Shown one piece after another: positions 1-12,577 of a stretch of 64,000 nt of DNA. The notes beneath the pieces were generated by a model. It was not told the DNA's origin. It did not search any database and was given only the letters and a program-made list of their open reading frames with translations. Origin of the DNA: Limanda limanda (lineage: Eukaryota > Chordata > Actinopteri > Pleuronectiformes > Pleuronectidae); NCBI RefSeq assembly GCF_963576545.1, contig NC_083653.1, positions 20,619,639 through 20,683,638 on the forward strand, written 5' to 3'. Within the stretch, counting starts at the first letter, position 1. Every line of letters starts with the position of its first letter. The position numbers and the translations under genes were made by a program.

Positions 1-360
1 CCCACACAGATAATGGGAAACAACTAAGTACGTTGTCATAATTTTGCAGATGATAAACAAATATACAGAACAATATTACCAGGGGACTATATTTTCATGC
101 AAACTGGGGGCTTGTTTGTACCAGAACCTACCAGAAATAGTAAGATCCATGAAAACAGTGGGAGGAAATGGCCAGAAAAATGTGCATAATGTTCTGATGA
201 GATGGATGAGGTGGTTATAATTCAACTCGGAGCCAAGGCACTTCTTTATGTCAATCCTTTCTACATATGCTCATCTGGCTTAACTCCATGTAAGAAAGCT
301 CATGTGGCGAACTTGTTCCAAACTTAATGGATCCTTAATCTCAGCTTTGTCTGCTTACAG
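1..360. other. Unassigned non-coding sequence
   Basis: No open frame, repeat or RNA-like structure stands out here. The last bases form a pyrimidine-biased stretch ending in CTTACAG, which would serve as the splice acceptor for the possible exon that follows. Confidence 0.5.
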
Positions 361-429
361 TGTAAGAAATTTACCGAGTGTGAACGAGAACAACTGTTGC
401 AGCAGCATCCATCTTCACTTTCATTTCAG
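361..429 (+). CDS. Possible small internal exon, product unknown
   Basis: This 69-nt segment is open in phase 0 and would encode 23 residues starting CKKFTECEREQLLQQ. It is bounded by a plausible acceptor (TTGTCTGCTTACAG) and a plausible donor (CAG followed by GTAAAT). The length is an exact multiple of three, so skipping it would keep frame. The peptide is polar and has two cysteines. I do not recognise the protein, and no partner exon is visible in the window. Splice-like pairs of this quality arise by chance in 64 kb, so this is only a candidate. If it is real, the window would begin inside a gene with very long introns. Confidence 0.2.
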
Positions 430-1344
430 GTAAATTATGTCCACTATTTAGTTTTTATCACAGTGGTTCTAAAAACAGGATTCACACGTACGCTCTGAGG
501 TGTTTAAAGGAACCGACTCGATAGACATGTCTCACCAGAAATGTTCACGAGTGCTCCGCATCCCTTATGACAGAGTGACGGCACTCTGTCACCATTTCCC
601 TCACTTTCTTTTATAGAAAGTAGAGTGGTTAATATACATAGCTCGGGCCAACCACCAGAAGAGAAGTGACACGACTTCCAACACGCACAAGCCTGTGGAG
701 ACGGGGGAGACTGGAAAGAAGAGGGGGAGAAGGAGGACTAAAAACAGGGAGAGAGGCAGAAACAGAAAGCAGGAAGAGGTGAGAGGGGATTGTGACAGAG
801 ACAAACAGCATACACGATATACAGTGTAAAATGAGTGTTTTGTAAAATGGTTGGCCGACAAGCCGCAGAGTTGAGATAAATATGACATGGCAGCAGCAAT
901 GAATCTCCAAAGAATGAACAGATCTACTACTCCCCTATGTATTTGTCTCTGTCCCTGTGAAGCCCTCTAACCTGTAGCTTGACTTAAAGATGAGCTCTCA
1001 ACACTTGCAACAGCTGCAGTATTTTCCCCTGAAAAGGCAGTTTTTAAAAAAAAACGTTGCTATACCTATCTTTACCTTCTGAACCAACAAATTCAATAAG
1101 TACAAGCTGAAAACAGGCAGATTTTTGGCAAAAATGCTGTTTTTGGCATGTCAAAATGTGGATTAAGGATTTTCTGGGAGGAGAAGCAACTATGACAGAA
1201 AAATAGAGATAAGGCTTAAGCTTATGTTATACTTTCCACATGCTCGAGTACGCAAGGGTCTGAGAGGGTCAACGCAATGCCAATTTTATTATCACTGTAC
1301 ATGAGACTTTGCGAATGTCTTTGTACCTGTGCCAACTGTACATG
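430..1344. other. Non-coding stretch with a purine-rich tract
   Basis: The plus strand from about 690 to 793 is almost entirely A and G, with several GGGGGA and GAGAGG runs. Such tracts are common in fish introns and can form triplex structures. The reading frames seen opposite it are serine/leucine-rich translations of that composition and are not genes. Nothing else is recognisable. Confidence 0.45.
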
Positions 1345-1500
1345 CACCTCCAGGCAGACTAGAAAAAAATATAATACCTATAAGGGCACATAGCAGACCG
1401 CATTCTGTACCTCCGCCAAACAGTCCCCTTACGAAACCAGATTTAAATTCACTATATCTGGATTTGTATGTGGATTTGCACCAAATTGCACACAATCATA
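1345..1500. repeat. Likely dispersed fish repeat fragment
   Basis: The segment contains the phrases CCTCCGCCAAACAGTCCCC, TTCACTATATCTGG and GGATTTGCACCAAATTGCAC, which I recall from a widespread short repeat of teleost genomes. I cannot name the family or define its ends. The 76-codon frame crossing it is not convincing as a gene. Confidence 0.4.
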
Positions 1501-4094
1501 ACTATCAGTCTCCTAAAAGTGCCTATTGTTTTTACATCAAGACTTTTATATTATTATAATTATTATATGATGCCATATTAGTAAATTGGAGGAAAAAAAT
1601 CCCTGGATCCACACCAAAATGATTCTTCTTTAGAGGTGGAGCAAACATTTGTGAACCACAGGAGGACTGTGCATGATGTGACACCTAAAGGCTGCTTCTG
1701 AGCTGTATTTAACTACACAAATGTCTAAGTGAGTGGAAACTGTCTTTAAATGGACATTTTTTGCCAGCTCCATGTTACAAAGTCTGTATGGTTCCACAGT
1801 TTTCACCTACGTCTTTGATTTTGCACATTGACCACCCACGGTCATATATACAGTACTTGGCATTGGACTACTCTCTAAAAGGAACTGGAAGCTTCAATGT
1901 TACCTGAAGGAAGATGAAGCAGATGGAAACATCCTACCATAACACAAAGTGGTAGGATGCAAACTTAATACACTTACACTGTTTAAATAGACTGTTTGTC
2001 TCACAATTGTCTGCGTTTGTTTACTGAATCGGAAGCCAGATGAGGACGCATTTATTCAACCCTCGTACCCTTATTTATTTTTGACTTGTCCTGGGGCTAC
2101 ATGTGCTTTCAGAGGAGCAGTCATGATGTCTGTGGCTCGGCAACATTTACAGCAGGAGAAGTAAGTCCATGGCCAAGGTGGATGAGGAGAACCTTGTAAT
2201 AGTTGTTTGCAGATACAGAATCTTGCTGTAAGGTTTAAATCACTACAGCGGTGAGATTTACTGAATGTCTGCCCCATGCTCCTCCAGGAGGAGCTGGCAC
2301 AAGCTGAACATGTTTTATAGAGTCATAACCATTGCCAAATCATAACAGATATTTTAGGCTCAGCCGTTCAATGAGTCTTCGTTGAAAACATTTATGTACA
2401 TATATCGTCTTTAATGTGACAAGACTGTCCTTAGCATCGTCGGTGTCCATTGTCCTTGGAGAGAAGCGCTCGGCTAGAAAAAAAAACACATTTCTATTTC
2501 CCCTGGAAAAGAGGAGGATGAATGTCACAGTAAAAGTTTCCTCTTGTGAAGGTGGAACAAAATTGACACAAAGTTCTAAGACCTAAAAATTGGATACATA
2601 ACTACAAGTTGACAGTACTGAGAAAAACAATGTTTTATGCTCTGACACCCAGGCGGTTAAGCTATGCATTGGAAGTCAGAGTGAAGCATCTACAAACGGT
2701 TTCTCAGTAGCAATGATCCCAAAACAAACCAAGACAACACACACAACCACCTCTGAGGATATAGGGCAATCTCAGAATGATACATGTTCCTTTTTAAGTT
2801 TGTTCTTCTGATCACGCATTTCAAAGTTGCCTGATTTAATTGTATGTCACATTATATACCTTCTATGACTAACACCTTAACTGTTAAGCTACAGTAGATT
2901 AACGTCGTTCAGGAACATAGATCTTCTATGTCAATGGTCGACTTGATTGGCACCCAGTTACTATCCTTTTTATTCTGCCCCTTTTCCAACATTCTTCCTG
3001 ATCATCTATAATGTTTCTGCAGTATTTTTTTATTTCCATTCTGTTAAAGTAGTTTTTGCCCAAATCCACCATTACTCCTTTTATTTTGTTTTCTTCATCA
3101 GACCTAAGCAGAGGGGAACAACTCTAAAGATGTGTCCCTGGCCGACGGATTACCATTCCTGTCATTTAAAAAAAATAAACAGAAAACATTAATTACATCA
3201 AATCAGGCACCACCTGTGCCCAAGTATATTTTCTGCGAGTTCATCAAGTGCAAGACATGAAGAAGTTATCAACCTTCTGGTGACATTTCGAACTCATTAA
3301 ATCAAATTTGATCGCCCCATCTTTTGAACATGATGAGTGATCTGCATATTTGAGTTGTCTGTTTACCAGAACCATTCAATATCTGAATGTATTAATGTGC
3401 TGGTGTGCACTGCCAAACTCATATGTCCTGGGCTGTTGGGTAATTCAAAGTGAATTCACTGCCAGGGACATCAATTGAAATATCAGCAAAGTTTGGTGCA
3501 CACTTACATTTCACATACATTTAAATGTTTGTGTAAAGCGGAGACAACAAGACATAAGGCTCAAGTCAAGTGAAGAAACAAATCATTGGTGTTAAAGTCT
3601 GGAATCTCTTTCCATACATAATTTTTGCTTTTAGTGACTGACAATTTGCACCAATGCACCTTGTTTTCACGTTATTAGAATGTGAATGATCTAATAGATT
3701 TTTTCCATGCAATCTTTTGTCGTAACATTTTCACATTGATGCACATGTTGATGTAATGGATGGTAGGATCAACCTGGTTTGAATCAGGTGAGGTGCATAC
3801 ACAATGTGGACATTCTGTTTCACATGATGAGCATTATGACGATGTAAGGTCCAGCTGTGTATTTTACTACACTTATTTGTCAGGCTCCATGTGCAAAAAA
3901 CATTAATCTTATGGAAGCTGCATGATACCACATTTGTCTGGTCCAGTTTTTTTTGAGAGCATCTATTTAGTTAAAGTGCACACATGCGGAAATGCCCAAA
4001 TCAAAACACACTAATATTCAGAATATACATAAAATCATAGTTCAATCTAAAAAGAGTGGCATACACAGACCTCTACAAGTGTACATACCTTCCT
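1501..4094. other. Unassigned non-coding sequence
   Basis: About 2.6 kb of AT-rich sequence with many stops in all frames. I see no repeat ends, tandem array or RNA-like fold. Short frames at 2071-2277 (minus), 2340-2528 (minus), 2947-3192 (plus) and 3731-3931 (minus) have no recognisable domain and are rejected. Confidence 0.5.
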
Positions 4095-4111
4095 ACACAC
4101 ACACACACACA
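4095..4111. repeat. CA microsatellite
   Basis: A short run of alternating C and A, about eight to nine units and uninterrupted. It is an ordinary dinucleotide repeat of vertebrate non-coding DNA. Confidence 0.85.
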
Positions 4112-4279
4112 TGCAAGTGGTGTTGAAAAGGGCTCAGACTTCCTGGGGGACTCAGCTTGCTACCATTACACCACCAGAAATGAATCATCTGCTATTGATT
4201 TCTGCACACTCTCCTCCACCAGCGAATTCATCACAGCTCGATTTCAGAATCCATCTCTTTTCCAACTATTTCCATAAAA

Positions 4280-4500
4280 GCCTTTTGATTGATCCGCGAG
4301 TCGCACAAGACTCAGGTGTTAAACTCCTGTTTGGTTTCCAGGCGGCCCCAGGATTTGTGCCTTGATTATTTCCTAGGTGCACAAGCCTGTGGCTCTGATT
4401 AATTTCCACCTAATTGTAACCTTTGTGCGCTGTATTGACTTTCTAGATGCGACTTCGCCCAGAGCGGCAAATTAATAATATTGCAAAGACAAATGTGTGT
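4280..4500. promoter_or_regulatory. Possible conserved non-coding element
   Basis: The stretch has closely spaced homeodomain-type cores (TGATTAATTT, CACCTAATTG, AAATTAATAATATTGC), mixed with GC-richer patches, in sequence without repeats. This texture is typical of conserved enhancers near vertebrate developmental genes. No target gene is visible and conservation cannot be judged from one sequence. Confidence 0.2.
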
Positions 4501-4938
4501 AAAACTTTAACCTAACCCTTAAAATTGATGACTCTCATAGAAAACAATCATTTCTTTGCAGGTTAATATTGCTTTTCTGACAAAACTGGCCCTCAGCCCC
4601 CAATTTGACGATAGCAAATACAATTCAGGAAGCAGTGAGCACCACATCACCTTATTTCCACTGAGTGTATAAACCGAATATTGATTTTCTCTGGCTGGCC
4701 TGCTTAGGAGGTGAGGAAGCCATGTTATAAAGGGGAGGTCTGTTTAACACAACTGCTGTACTTATCAAAAGGGCTTTTGACCTTATAAATGATTGTGCTT
4801 GTTCAAACGCAGATGGTGCTCTACTTTAAAATGAATGTTCTGTGTAAGGTAATGGTACTAATTCTGGGCTGCATTCAACTTTAAATTGGAATATATGAAG
4901 CTGTTTGGGCCTAATTATCATTTTTTTCTACAACTTAT

Positions 4939-4986
4939 GATCCATCCATTCATCTTTGAAGGGGCGAGAAGCGGGGTACACCCTAC
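4939..4986 (-). repeat. SINE fragment, distal part
   Basis: The plus strand reads ATCCATCCATTCATC and then AAGCGGGGTACACCCT, both hallmarks of a very common tRNA-promoter SINE family of fish as I remember it, in reverse orientation. The next part of the same family resumes at 5376 in the same orientation, so the two pieces are probably one copy split by about 390 bp. Confidence 0.5.
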
Positions 4987-5375
4987 TCATCCCGCCCTTA
5001 TTGCTGTTGCCTAGCAACAGAGCTGACGTTGAACACAATGAGAAAGAATAATGAATTCCTTGTTTAATTTATTTTGGTGTACCGTTAGCTGTCAGTCTGA
5101 GTTGAAGCGTACTGGATAAGCATTGGACATATCATAGCTTTCTGGCGCCCTTACTTCTTTGAAAAGTGGTTCGTTAATGAAGCACAATGAATCCTGGGTT
5201 GGGCTGGGAAGGATCGCCTGCTGGAGCCTTTGTTTCATGGGAATGGAAGGACCTTTTTGTTGGCCACATTTGAGGGAGCCTTCAAAAAGGGACAGTCTAA
5301 TAGTGCCGCTGTGATTCAATAGGTCTTACATTGCAGCTTCCAAAGGATTAGGCCCCTGAATTGAGACACAGCTAA
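4987..5375. other. Unrelated sequence separating two SINE pieces, with an X-box-like palindrome
   Basis: About 390 bp of sequence unlike the SINE flanking it on both sides. Near its left end is GTTGCCTAGCAAC (5006-5018), a near-perfect palindrome that fits the X-box consensus bound by RFX factors. A 75-codon minus-strand frame at 5092-5319 has no recognisable domain. No terminal inverted repeats or clear target duplications frame the segment, so whether it is an insertion, a rearrangement or a coincidence of two SINE scraps is open. Confidence 0.35.
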
Positions 5376-5585
5376 AGAGACAAACAACCATCCACACTCA
5401 CACTAACACCTATGGGCCATTTGAAGTTACCAGTTACCTTGCATGTCTTTGGACTGTGGGAGGAAGACAGAGTTCCTGGAGGAGACCCACACAGACACAG
5501 GGAGAACATCCAATCTCCCTGGTCGGTTTGCAGAATCCTCTTGCTGCGAGGTGACAGTGCTGCAGTGCATAAATGTGCTGCATCC
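5376..5585 (-). repeat. tRNA-promoter SINE fragment
   Basis: On the plus strand the order GACAAACAACCATCCACAC, CATGTCTTTGGACTGTGGGA, GACCCACACAGACACAGG, GGAGAACATCC, CTTGCTGCGAGGTGACAGTG matches the well-known fish SINE whose tRNA-like head lies at the other end. The element therefore runs on the minus strand with its head near 5585. The copy is degenerate. Frames of 78 codons (minus) and 60 codons (plus) over it are translations of the repeat and not genes. Confidence 0.65.
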
Positions 5586-6195
5586 AACTTATGACTAATT
5601 TTGGACATTGAAAGGCATCATTTTTAACGCGCTTATATAGGGTTGTGGGTGATGCAATTAAAATGAATGGTCAAAATTGACAAAAATACTCAGCATTTAA
5701 ATTCCACATCACCAATTCGTGATGAAAGTTTGTGATATTGAAAAAAACAAATCAGGTGAAAACAAGTTTTAAGGTTAGGTTTGGGTTTAGGATGAATTTA
5801 GGTAGTATTTTAGATCGAAGTTTAGATTTAGGTTTGGATTAGGTTAATGTTAATGTTAATGCTAATGCTAATGTTAATGTTGTTGGGTAAGGGGTTAGGC
5901 AAGCAGTCACTATCGTTATGTTGAGAGTAAGGCCCTACCTCTTAGCCCTTCCCTTCCCTTTATAACCCTCCAAATGGAGAGGTTACTGTCTCACTGTTTA
6001 CATCGACAACTACTGATGATGTAACAGGTTCTTGAAGGGCTGGCCCAATTCATAGGGGAAGGTTTCAACCACTACCCCTTGTGACTCCATTTCAAGGGGC
6101 AAGATAACCCTTGAAAACAAGTGACAGGGGTAGGGGTAGGGCCAAGGGGTGAAATGGGATTGGGCCCAAGTCTCCAGAAAATCAATTTGTCTGTA
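5586..6195. repeat. TTAATG minisatellite within unassigned sequence
   Basis: Between about 5842 and 5882 the motif TTAATG repeats about six times with some CTAATG variants. It is preceded by a looser TTTAGG/GGTTTAG-rich stretch from about 5770. The rest of the interval holds nothing recognisable. Confidence 0.6.
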
Positions 6196-6241
6196 TGTGT
6201 TTGTGTGTGTGTGTGTGTGAGTGTGTGTGGGTGTGTGTGTT
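6196..6241. repeat. TG microsatellite, interrupted
   Basis: A TG-rich run of about 46 bp broken by single changes (TTTG, GAGTG, GGGTG). It is an ordinary dinucleotide repeat. The minus-strand frame crossing it (THTHTH-rich) is spurious. Confidence 0.85.
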
Positions 6242-8180
6242 TTGGGGGCATTCTGATCCCAAGTCATCAGAATTGGATTTAGAATCATGTCAACTATTTT
6301 GTTCCATCATTTCATACCAAAAAGGTTAAACAAATGTAAGTAACCATCGTTCTATTGAGAATCATATTGGCTTACGTTGTTCGACAAAATGATTATTTGG
6401 CAGCCAAAAGGTCTGAGCCTCACATTCTCCTGTTTTTGTTTGACCTTAGCTGTGCAACCCTCTCCCCTAACAAGCCGACCACATGACAGAGAGAGATTAC
6501 CATTCATTATTCATGAAATCCAATGAAAATACTTACATCAAAAAGGAGTTGACTGCAAGGTCGAGCCATAGTATGTGAATCGATGTTCCCATTTGTCCAC
6601 AACTATGCCAACATAAATGAGAAAAGCCTCTTCTGCAGGGAGTAACATAAACTCTGTGAAGGGTTTTCAATAGTCAACCTCAGTATCTGACTGAGTTGGA
6701 GATTAATGCAAAATCCTTCCAGATTCTCTCCCACTCTGCAGAGGTGAGTGAAATCCCTAAATCTTTCTCCCACTGGTACAGAGTCTGAATGTTTGAATTC
6801 AAAAAGGAGTGAAATCTCTGAAACAAGTGAAGCTGTGGCAATGGTGGAATATTCATAGAGACTCAGATGCAAAGAACAGAAATAAGGTTTGGGACCAAAG
6901 GCAAAGACTTTACTCACAGACTCACAGTCCAGTTCTTCATAAGCAAGATGACTGTTCAAAGTTTTTTGGTTTCCAAATACTTATTGAACAAAATAATACT
7001 AGAAATACAAGAGTTTACAGGTGACACAATTCAATTTAAATGTGTAAATTCCATTCAAAGATAAACACAAACATAAAGCAATCCTTAATTTCTACCACAA
7101 GCAGTAGCGCTATGGTCCTGGGAGTCTTTATTTCCTGGGTTTTTCTTCTCGGGCTACATTGTTCAACATCTCACAGTTGAAACTTGTTTGGGCGCATATA
7201 GCTTGCGAAGTGACCATCAATTAAATTATTTGTTATTATAAGTATGTAACATGTCATACTGCTGATAGTCAGTGGGTGCACACTGACCCCAAAAAACACA
7301 ATAAGTGATTCACTGGTTTGCTTCACTGACACTCCCAGTCTGAAGGTAACCAGAGCGCCTTTGGAGATAACTGGATGCTGTATCAGCAGCTGATCAGGGG
7401 GGCATCTAGGACCACTGGGCCCCGTTTCAAGGATTCATGCCAAAATGCTGTTTCTCCTCTGGAATTAGCATAACCATAAGGGCATGGCAGGGAACTGGCA
7501 ATGACACCACACAAAAGATCACCCTGACACTGGAAATCTTTATGACATTACACCGCCTGAATGGAAAACCCTGGAAATTGGGGTAATCTTGTTTTCCATG
7601 TCAGTCATCCACAACGTTCATTTCAGCATGAACCCTTTATTTGCCACATTTTGAGCCAGACAGCAGTCAGGCTCTATCAAAGCGAGGATAAGATCAAATA
7701 TACACAGCAGGTAAACAGATCAAAGCATGAAGTTGCTTCCTGGCATCTTATGTTCAGGACTTGACTTCACAGAATCCTGCTCTTGCCATGAAGCCAACCG
7801 CATGCTGACAAGTAAATAGACACCAGCTACTTTGCCTTTTTCCAAAGAAGTAATGGATGAATTCTTTTTATCACCCTTCTCTTGACCCTTATCGACCTAA
7901 AGTCTCTCTGGGGTTGAGGGCATTTTGTCTGGGGGTTTCCAGATGAAATGGATTGGTTATAAGTTTCTCTACGGCTAAGAAGTTGTACAATCTAAAGCAG
8001 TAAGTTCCAATCAAGATGCTCGTACCTCAGGAATTTATGTCAAATAATGAATAAGGCACCTGAGTAATACATTTTAATTATTTGATTACAAAAATATATA
8101 TTAAAATAAAATATCATTATAAAGCCCCCACAGTCATGCGATTATATTTATCAGCCCACATTAAAGCCAATTAATTGAAA
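6242..8180. other. Unassigned non-coding sequence
   Basis: No recognisable element. The 118-codon minus-strand frame at 6603-6959 and the overlapping plus-strand frames have no known motif and are judged chance. The sequence becomes very AT-rich after 8050. Confidence 0.5.
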
Positions 8181-8350
8181 ATTGAAAATGAAAAATAATA
8201 ACAATAATAAATAATCCTTATTATTATTATTTTGGATTATTTATAAGGATTGGAGCATGTTAAAGATAATAATAAAAACAATAATAATCCTTACAATTTC
8301 AATAGGGCCTCACTGTCTGTCAGTGCCTGTCAGTGCTCGGGCCCTAATTA
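8181..8350 (+). repeat. Dispersed repeat, copy 1, in AT-rich array
   Basis: From 8252 the sequence GAGCATGTTAAAG, AATAATAATCCTTACAATTT, AATAGGGCCT, AGTGCCTGTCAGTGCTCGGG, CCCTAATTA is shared with a second copy ending near 28368, in the same order and orientation. The preceding 70 bp is a degenerate AATAAT/ATTATT array that can fold on itself. Two copies in one window show this is an interspersed family. I recall its end from other fish genomes but not a name. Confidence 0.65.
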
Positions 8351-11300
8351 TGGATACATATTTTCAAAATCCAGCTAAAAGTTAAACATTTATAGTTGAA
8401 ACATAGGTGTTGAAGGGCTTAAGGAAGTCATGCTGAAGAGGATTTAATATGAAATGAACACAACAGACACACAAGGTAAGTCATATTTAAAAACAAATTG
8501 AGACGAGTTCAACGAGTTGCAGACGCAGAGCGAGAGCAGAGAAAAGCTGGTTGAATCATGAATCACTGGTTTAAATCTCCAGCCTCAGCCAGTACATGTT
8601 GCTCTAGTCTAGAACACTATTGTAGTCTAACAATGTCACTGCTGTATAAATAATAGTGTTCATTTACATTCAGCTGAAACCCAGTGGAGATGAGCACAAG
8701 TGGAACATGATGGGTGGTGTCGAGGAGGGGGTACCTTATCTGACAGGTCTGTGGGGGGTACGTGGGAAAAGAAAAAGGGTTGGGAACTGCTGGTCCAGAT
8801 TAGAGGAGAACAGCTGTGCTGATGGTTGACCTTTCTTTGAACTCTCACTGTTTGTCTCACAGCTGATTAGAGAAACTTGCATATCTGAAAGACTATTTAT
8901 TCCCCCTCTCGTTTCATCTCCATCTGAAGTTTCCTGACATGCCGAAGGGGATGCGAATCAATGCAAGATCCCGGGAAGAGTATTACTGTGATAAGTTTAT
9001 TCCAAAGACATGAAAGGGAATGCCATAATAAGCTGTCAGCCCCAAAGTATTTTAGACTGCGCGAGTGTGTGAGAATTTTAATCACACAGCTGTCTTCTCT
9101 TGTAGACTCGGCTCCCGCCAACAGACGACGTCTTTTGCGTGACAAATGAGAACTTCACGGCGTATCTAGGTTTCATTTGGAGTCAGACGTGCGTTTTGAA
9201 AGGGGAACAATGCATATTTAGCCACAACTCATCGTGTCTCTCTGTATAACAGATAAAAGTCTAAGAGTACAATTTCTCCCAGAGCATGTCGACAGGCGGT
9301 AAGTGGGTTGTTTCATGTGCAGCTGTAGCCGGAGGAATTCATTGGTTCAGTGTGTGCGCTCGTGTCAAGTGTGACAACAGCACCTCTCCAACAACTTGTT
9401 ATAAAGGAAGTGTGAGGACTACCCAGCAGGAGGAATTTTCACTGGCATGCAACATGCTCTTCACATTTCAGATACAAAAGAAGAGAAGAGATTTCAAGGG
9501 TCTTCATAAAATATTAGACCAGTTCTTGTCTTTGCTTCACAAAAGGAAGTAAGATCAGAGAGTTGCCTCAAGAAATTATTTACAGACCCTTAAGAACTTA
9601 GAAGGTCTCGGAGTTCCACCTTATTCCAAAAAGATTTTCAGCTCATGCAGTGCTGAATTTTTATATAATTGCTTAAAGATACAAACATGCATACTTAAAT
9701 ATAAACATATGGCAATGACATATATCTATATCAGTATTGCACTACAAATGGTGATGAGTTCTATGAGACACAGAGGCATGTTCATCTCTGCATCAATTCC
9801 AGGTTACTGTCTATGGACTTCAGCTGTGCCTACACTCATTGTGCCTGATCTGCTCCTCTCGTGACAAGATTGGGTTGCATAGTTAGAATTCAATGAACAG
9901 TTACATTTAATCATCTGTGCAGAATACAACTCAACAGGCCATTTAACTAGCCTGCAAATACATATACATGTGATTGTTCTTCTGCTCTTCAGTAGGCCAC
10001 AGCAGGGCCACACTGAGAGCAGCACGTGGCGGCTGCCTCACTGATCTGCTGCGTCTCGCATGTGTCTGTTCACACAGGGAGTGTCTCTCCCACAGAGCTG
10101 CTACATGCGTTTTCTGCTCCAACTGCTGTATTTCCTTGAATTAAAGTAGACCTTTGTACTCAACTACATACCGGGACTCTACTGTATGACAGCTTGCATC
10201 CTCTGGTCCTGCAATAATAGAAGCTTTGTTAAAATAAATGTATGGATTCAGTGAACAGTCATGCAGGGTGCTTTTATTTAGAAAGAGGTACAGGATGGGT
10301 TGCAAATATTTGCACAAAATGTGTACAAATGTGCCTTATTGTCTCCAGAGGAGGTGCATGTGTGAACACAAATTTCAGAGTAAGACGCTCCGCAGTTTCT
10401 ACAGACTTCGTGCGCCAGGGCACCTTAGTATAAAGTCCATAGAAATCCATGAGAAGTCGATGTGAGAACACATCTGCTGGATTCACCACGAGTGAGTGGG
10501 GGGGTTGAAGATGCTTCTAACCTGCGACAGCCGCAAAAAATGAAAAAAATATGGAAACAAAATAAATATGTGAAAAAGCGGCGTCACACATGTAGAAGAC
10601 ATCAACAAAGATGTTTGTGATGATAAGAGCTGATGATGTTGTCGGGGCTCTGTAAACATGATCCACGCAGCTGAGTTGATACATCAATTCCTGCCTCTGC
10701 CTGAATTGAGTGTGGGATTTGTTGCTGTTGTGAACCTGTCTGTGCAGAGAACCCACCGCTGTGTTGTGCATGTGTTTAGAGGCAAACTCTTGGGAAACAG
10801 AAATCAGGTTAAACCACTTATCAAACATCATATTTACATAGTAATCACTGTGATTATAACACTGATTTATTTTAACCTGACCTTATGTTGGAAGCAGCTA
10901 ACTTATTTTGAGTGTTGTAATATACAAGACAGTTTGATTTGACTGGAGCATGTAGAATAATAGACCATCAACCAATCAACTAAATGTGTGACCTAGCACA
11001 TAGAGACAGCAGAATGTAAAAACAGTGAAGTAGTTTGTTCCTTTTTTAGAGAAAAATATGTTATCAAGTTGGTCACTATCTCCATAGAGGATTCAACAGA
11101 CCTCATCACATCAGCAGCAGCCATCTTTCATATTAATGCTTCAGTTGCTGCTTCCCTGTTATCGCATCAAACCTGCCAACATTTTAGATAAATGGTTGCA
11201 TTTGGCCAACTAGTTTCCGGATGGATGGAAACCTGTCCGACTGGGCAGAGGTCTAGATCCATCTGCTAGAGTAAAACATCTTTCTAACTGGTCTGGTTTC

Positions 11301-11430
11301 CAGGCTGTCTCTAAATCTCATTATTATTATATCAAAAAAAGGTATGTAAATTAGAAATTAAGGCTGGAATACTTTTAATAATGAATTTGGGAAATATGCA
11401 CTTTAACTCAGGTTTACCCTCCCAATTGTG
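8351..11430. other. Unassigned non-coding sequence
   Basis: Three kilobases without a supported element. Frames of 60-104 codons (for example 10517-10831 minus and 10658-10942 plus) overlap each other on opposite strands and carry no domain signature. Confidence 0.5.
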
Positions 11431-11620
11431 CATATTAATTTCTGTTTGTACCATCCATTACACTGTATGTATTCAGTTTTACTGTATATATATTCGATTT
11501 CATTCTATTTAATTTCTTTATATTTTTATTTTTTAAGTATTGCATATTTACTTATTATTACTTAACCGGTATCTATTTTTGACTGTCTTCTTTGCTAATG
11601 TATATTTTCCAAGTATCTTA
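11431..11620. repeat. T-rich tract resembling a LINE 3' untranslated region
   Basis: A strongly T-rich plus strand with TTTATATTTTTATTTTTT, GTATTGCATATTTAC and GACTGTCTTCTTTGC. It resembles 3' untranslated regions of fish CR1/L2-type LINEs, but no coding end or tail repeat is present, so the assignment is weak. Confidence 0.2.
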
Positions 11621-12538
11621 TGTAGGAACAAAAACACTATGAATCATCTTTACAAACATGAAGCTCGGTGATCAGTTGTGACCACAGCCAACCACAGCTG
11701 TCATTGATACTGGGTGTGGTCTGAGGTGAAAATGTTTGACAGGGCAGAGACACACAGGGTCTGCCTGGTGTTGCTCTCACTGACAGAGACAAAAAATGTT
11801 GCCGGAGAACAAAAATGTAGATCTCCAGCCAAGACTACAGAGTGATGGAGGGATCAGGCGTCTCAAACTACCAGATCAGGCTGCCAGCTCCAACCCACAA
11901 GGCAATTTCATATGTTTAGATTGGTCACACCAGGCCTACAAATTGATTTGAGTTCTTTTAAAATCAAAAACATGAGAGGGAACTTTTTCTGACAGTAATG
12001 TGCACTGAAACAAGCCCAAATGTGGTTGTTAGAGCGAAACTGATGAGGTCTGTGGATGACTGATAAAGATGCTGGGAAAGAAATGTTTCTTCATTTCCAG
12101 GTACAATCAATTGAGCTGTGAGGGATCCAGACGCCGGATAGGTGAGAGTGCTCAGATTTAAGTCAGGCATACTGCATGATTAAGTCTCTCACAACATTCC
12201 TCATGCATAGGATGATTGTTTCCTAACTTCAGCTCTTATAAGGCAGCTACTTCTCCAGGTAAGATTTATAGCGATACTGCACACAGTGATGTAAACTCAA
12301 ACTACGTCACTGTTCTTGATGAAATACATTAATGCTGTTTTTAAAATAATATTTATTACCAAATAATAATACCAAAATCGACATTAATTACATGGCTTAT
12401 AACAAGGTTAACACACTAATGATTAAGAGTCCTGCCACCAGCGACCACTTGAAAGTAGAAATCTGGAAAGCCCTCAACCACCACATTGTCTACCATTCAG
12501 AGACCCTTTCCTATCCTACCCCTTGGTTGTCACTCAAA
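11621..12538. other. Unassigned non-coding sequence
   Basis: Nothing recognisable in this interval. The minus-strand frame at 11964-12170 has no domain. Confidence 0.5.
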
Positions 12539-12577
12539 CGCACACACACACACACACATATATACTGTATATATATT
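12539..12577. repeat. CA/TA compound microsatellite
   Basis: About eleven CA units pass directly into a TATATACTGTATATATAT stretch. It is a compound dinucleotide repeat. The 103-codon frame across it reads repeated Thr-His and is spurious. Confidence 0.85.
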
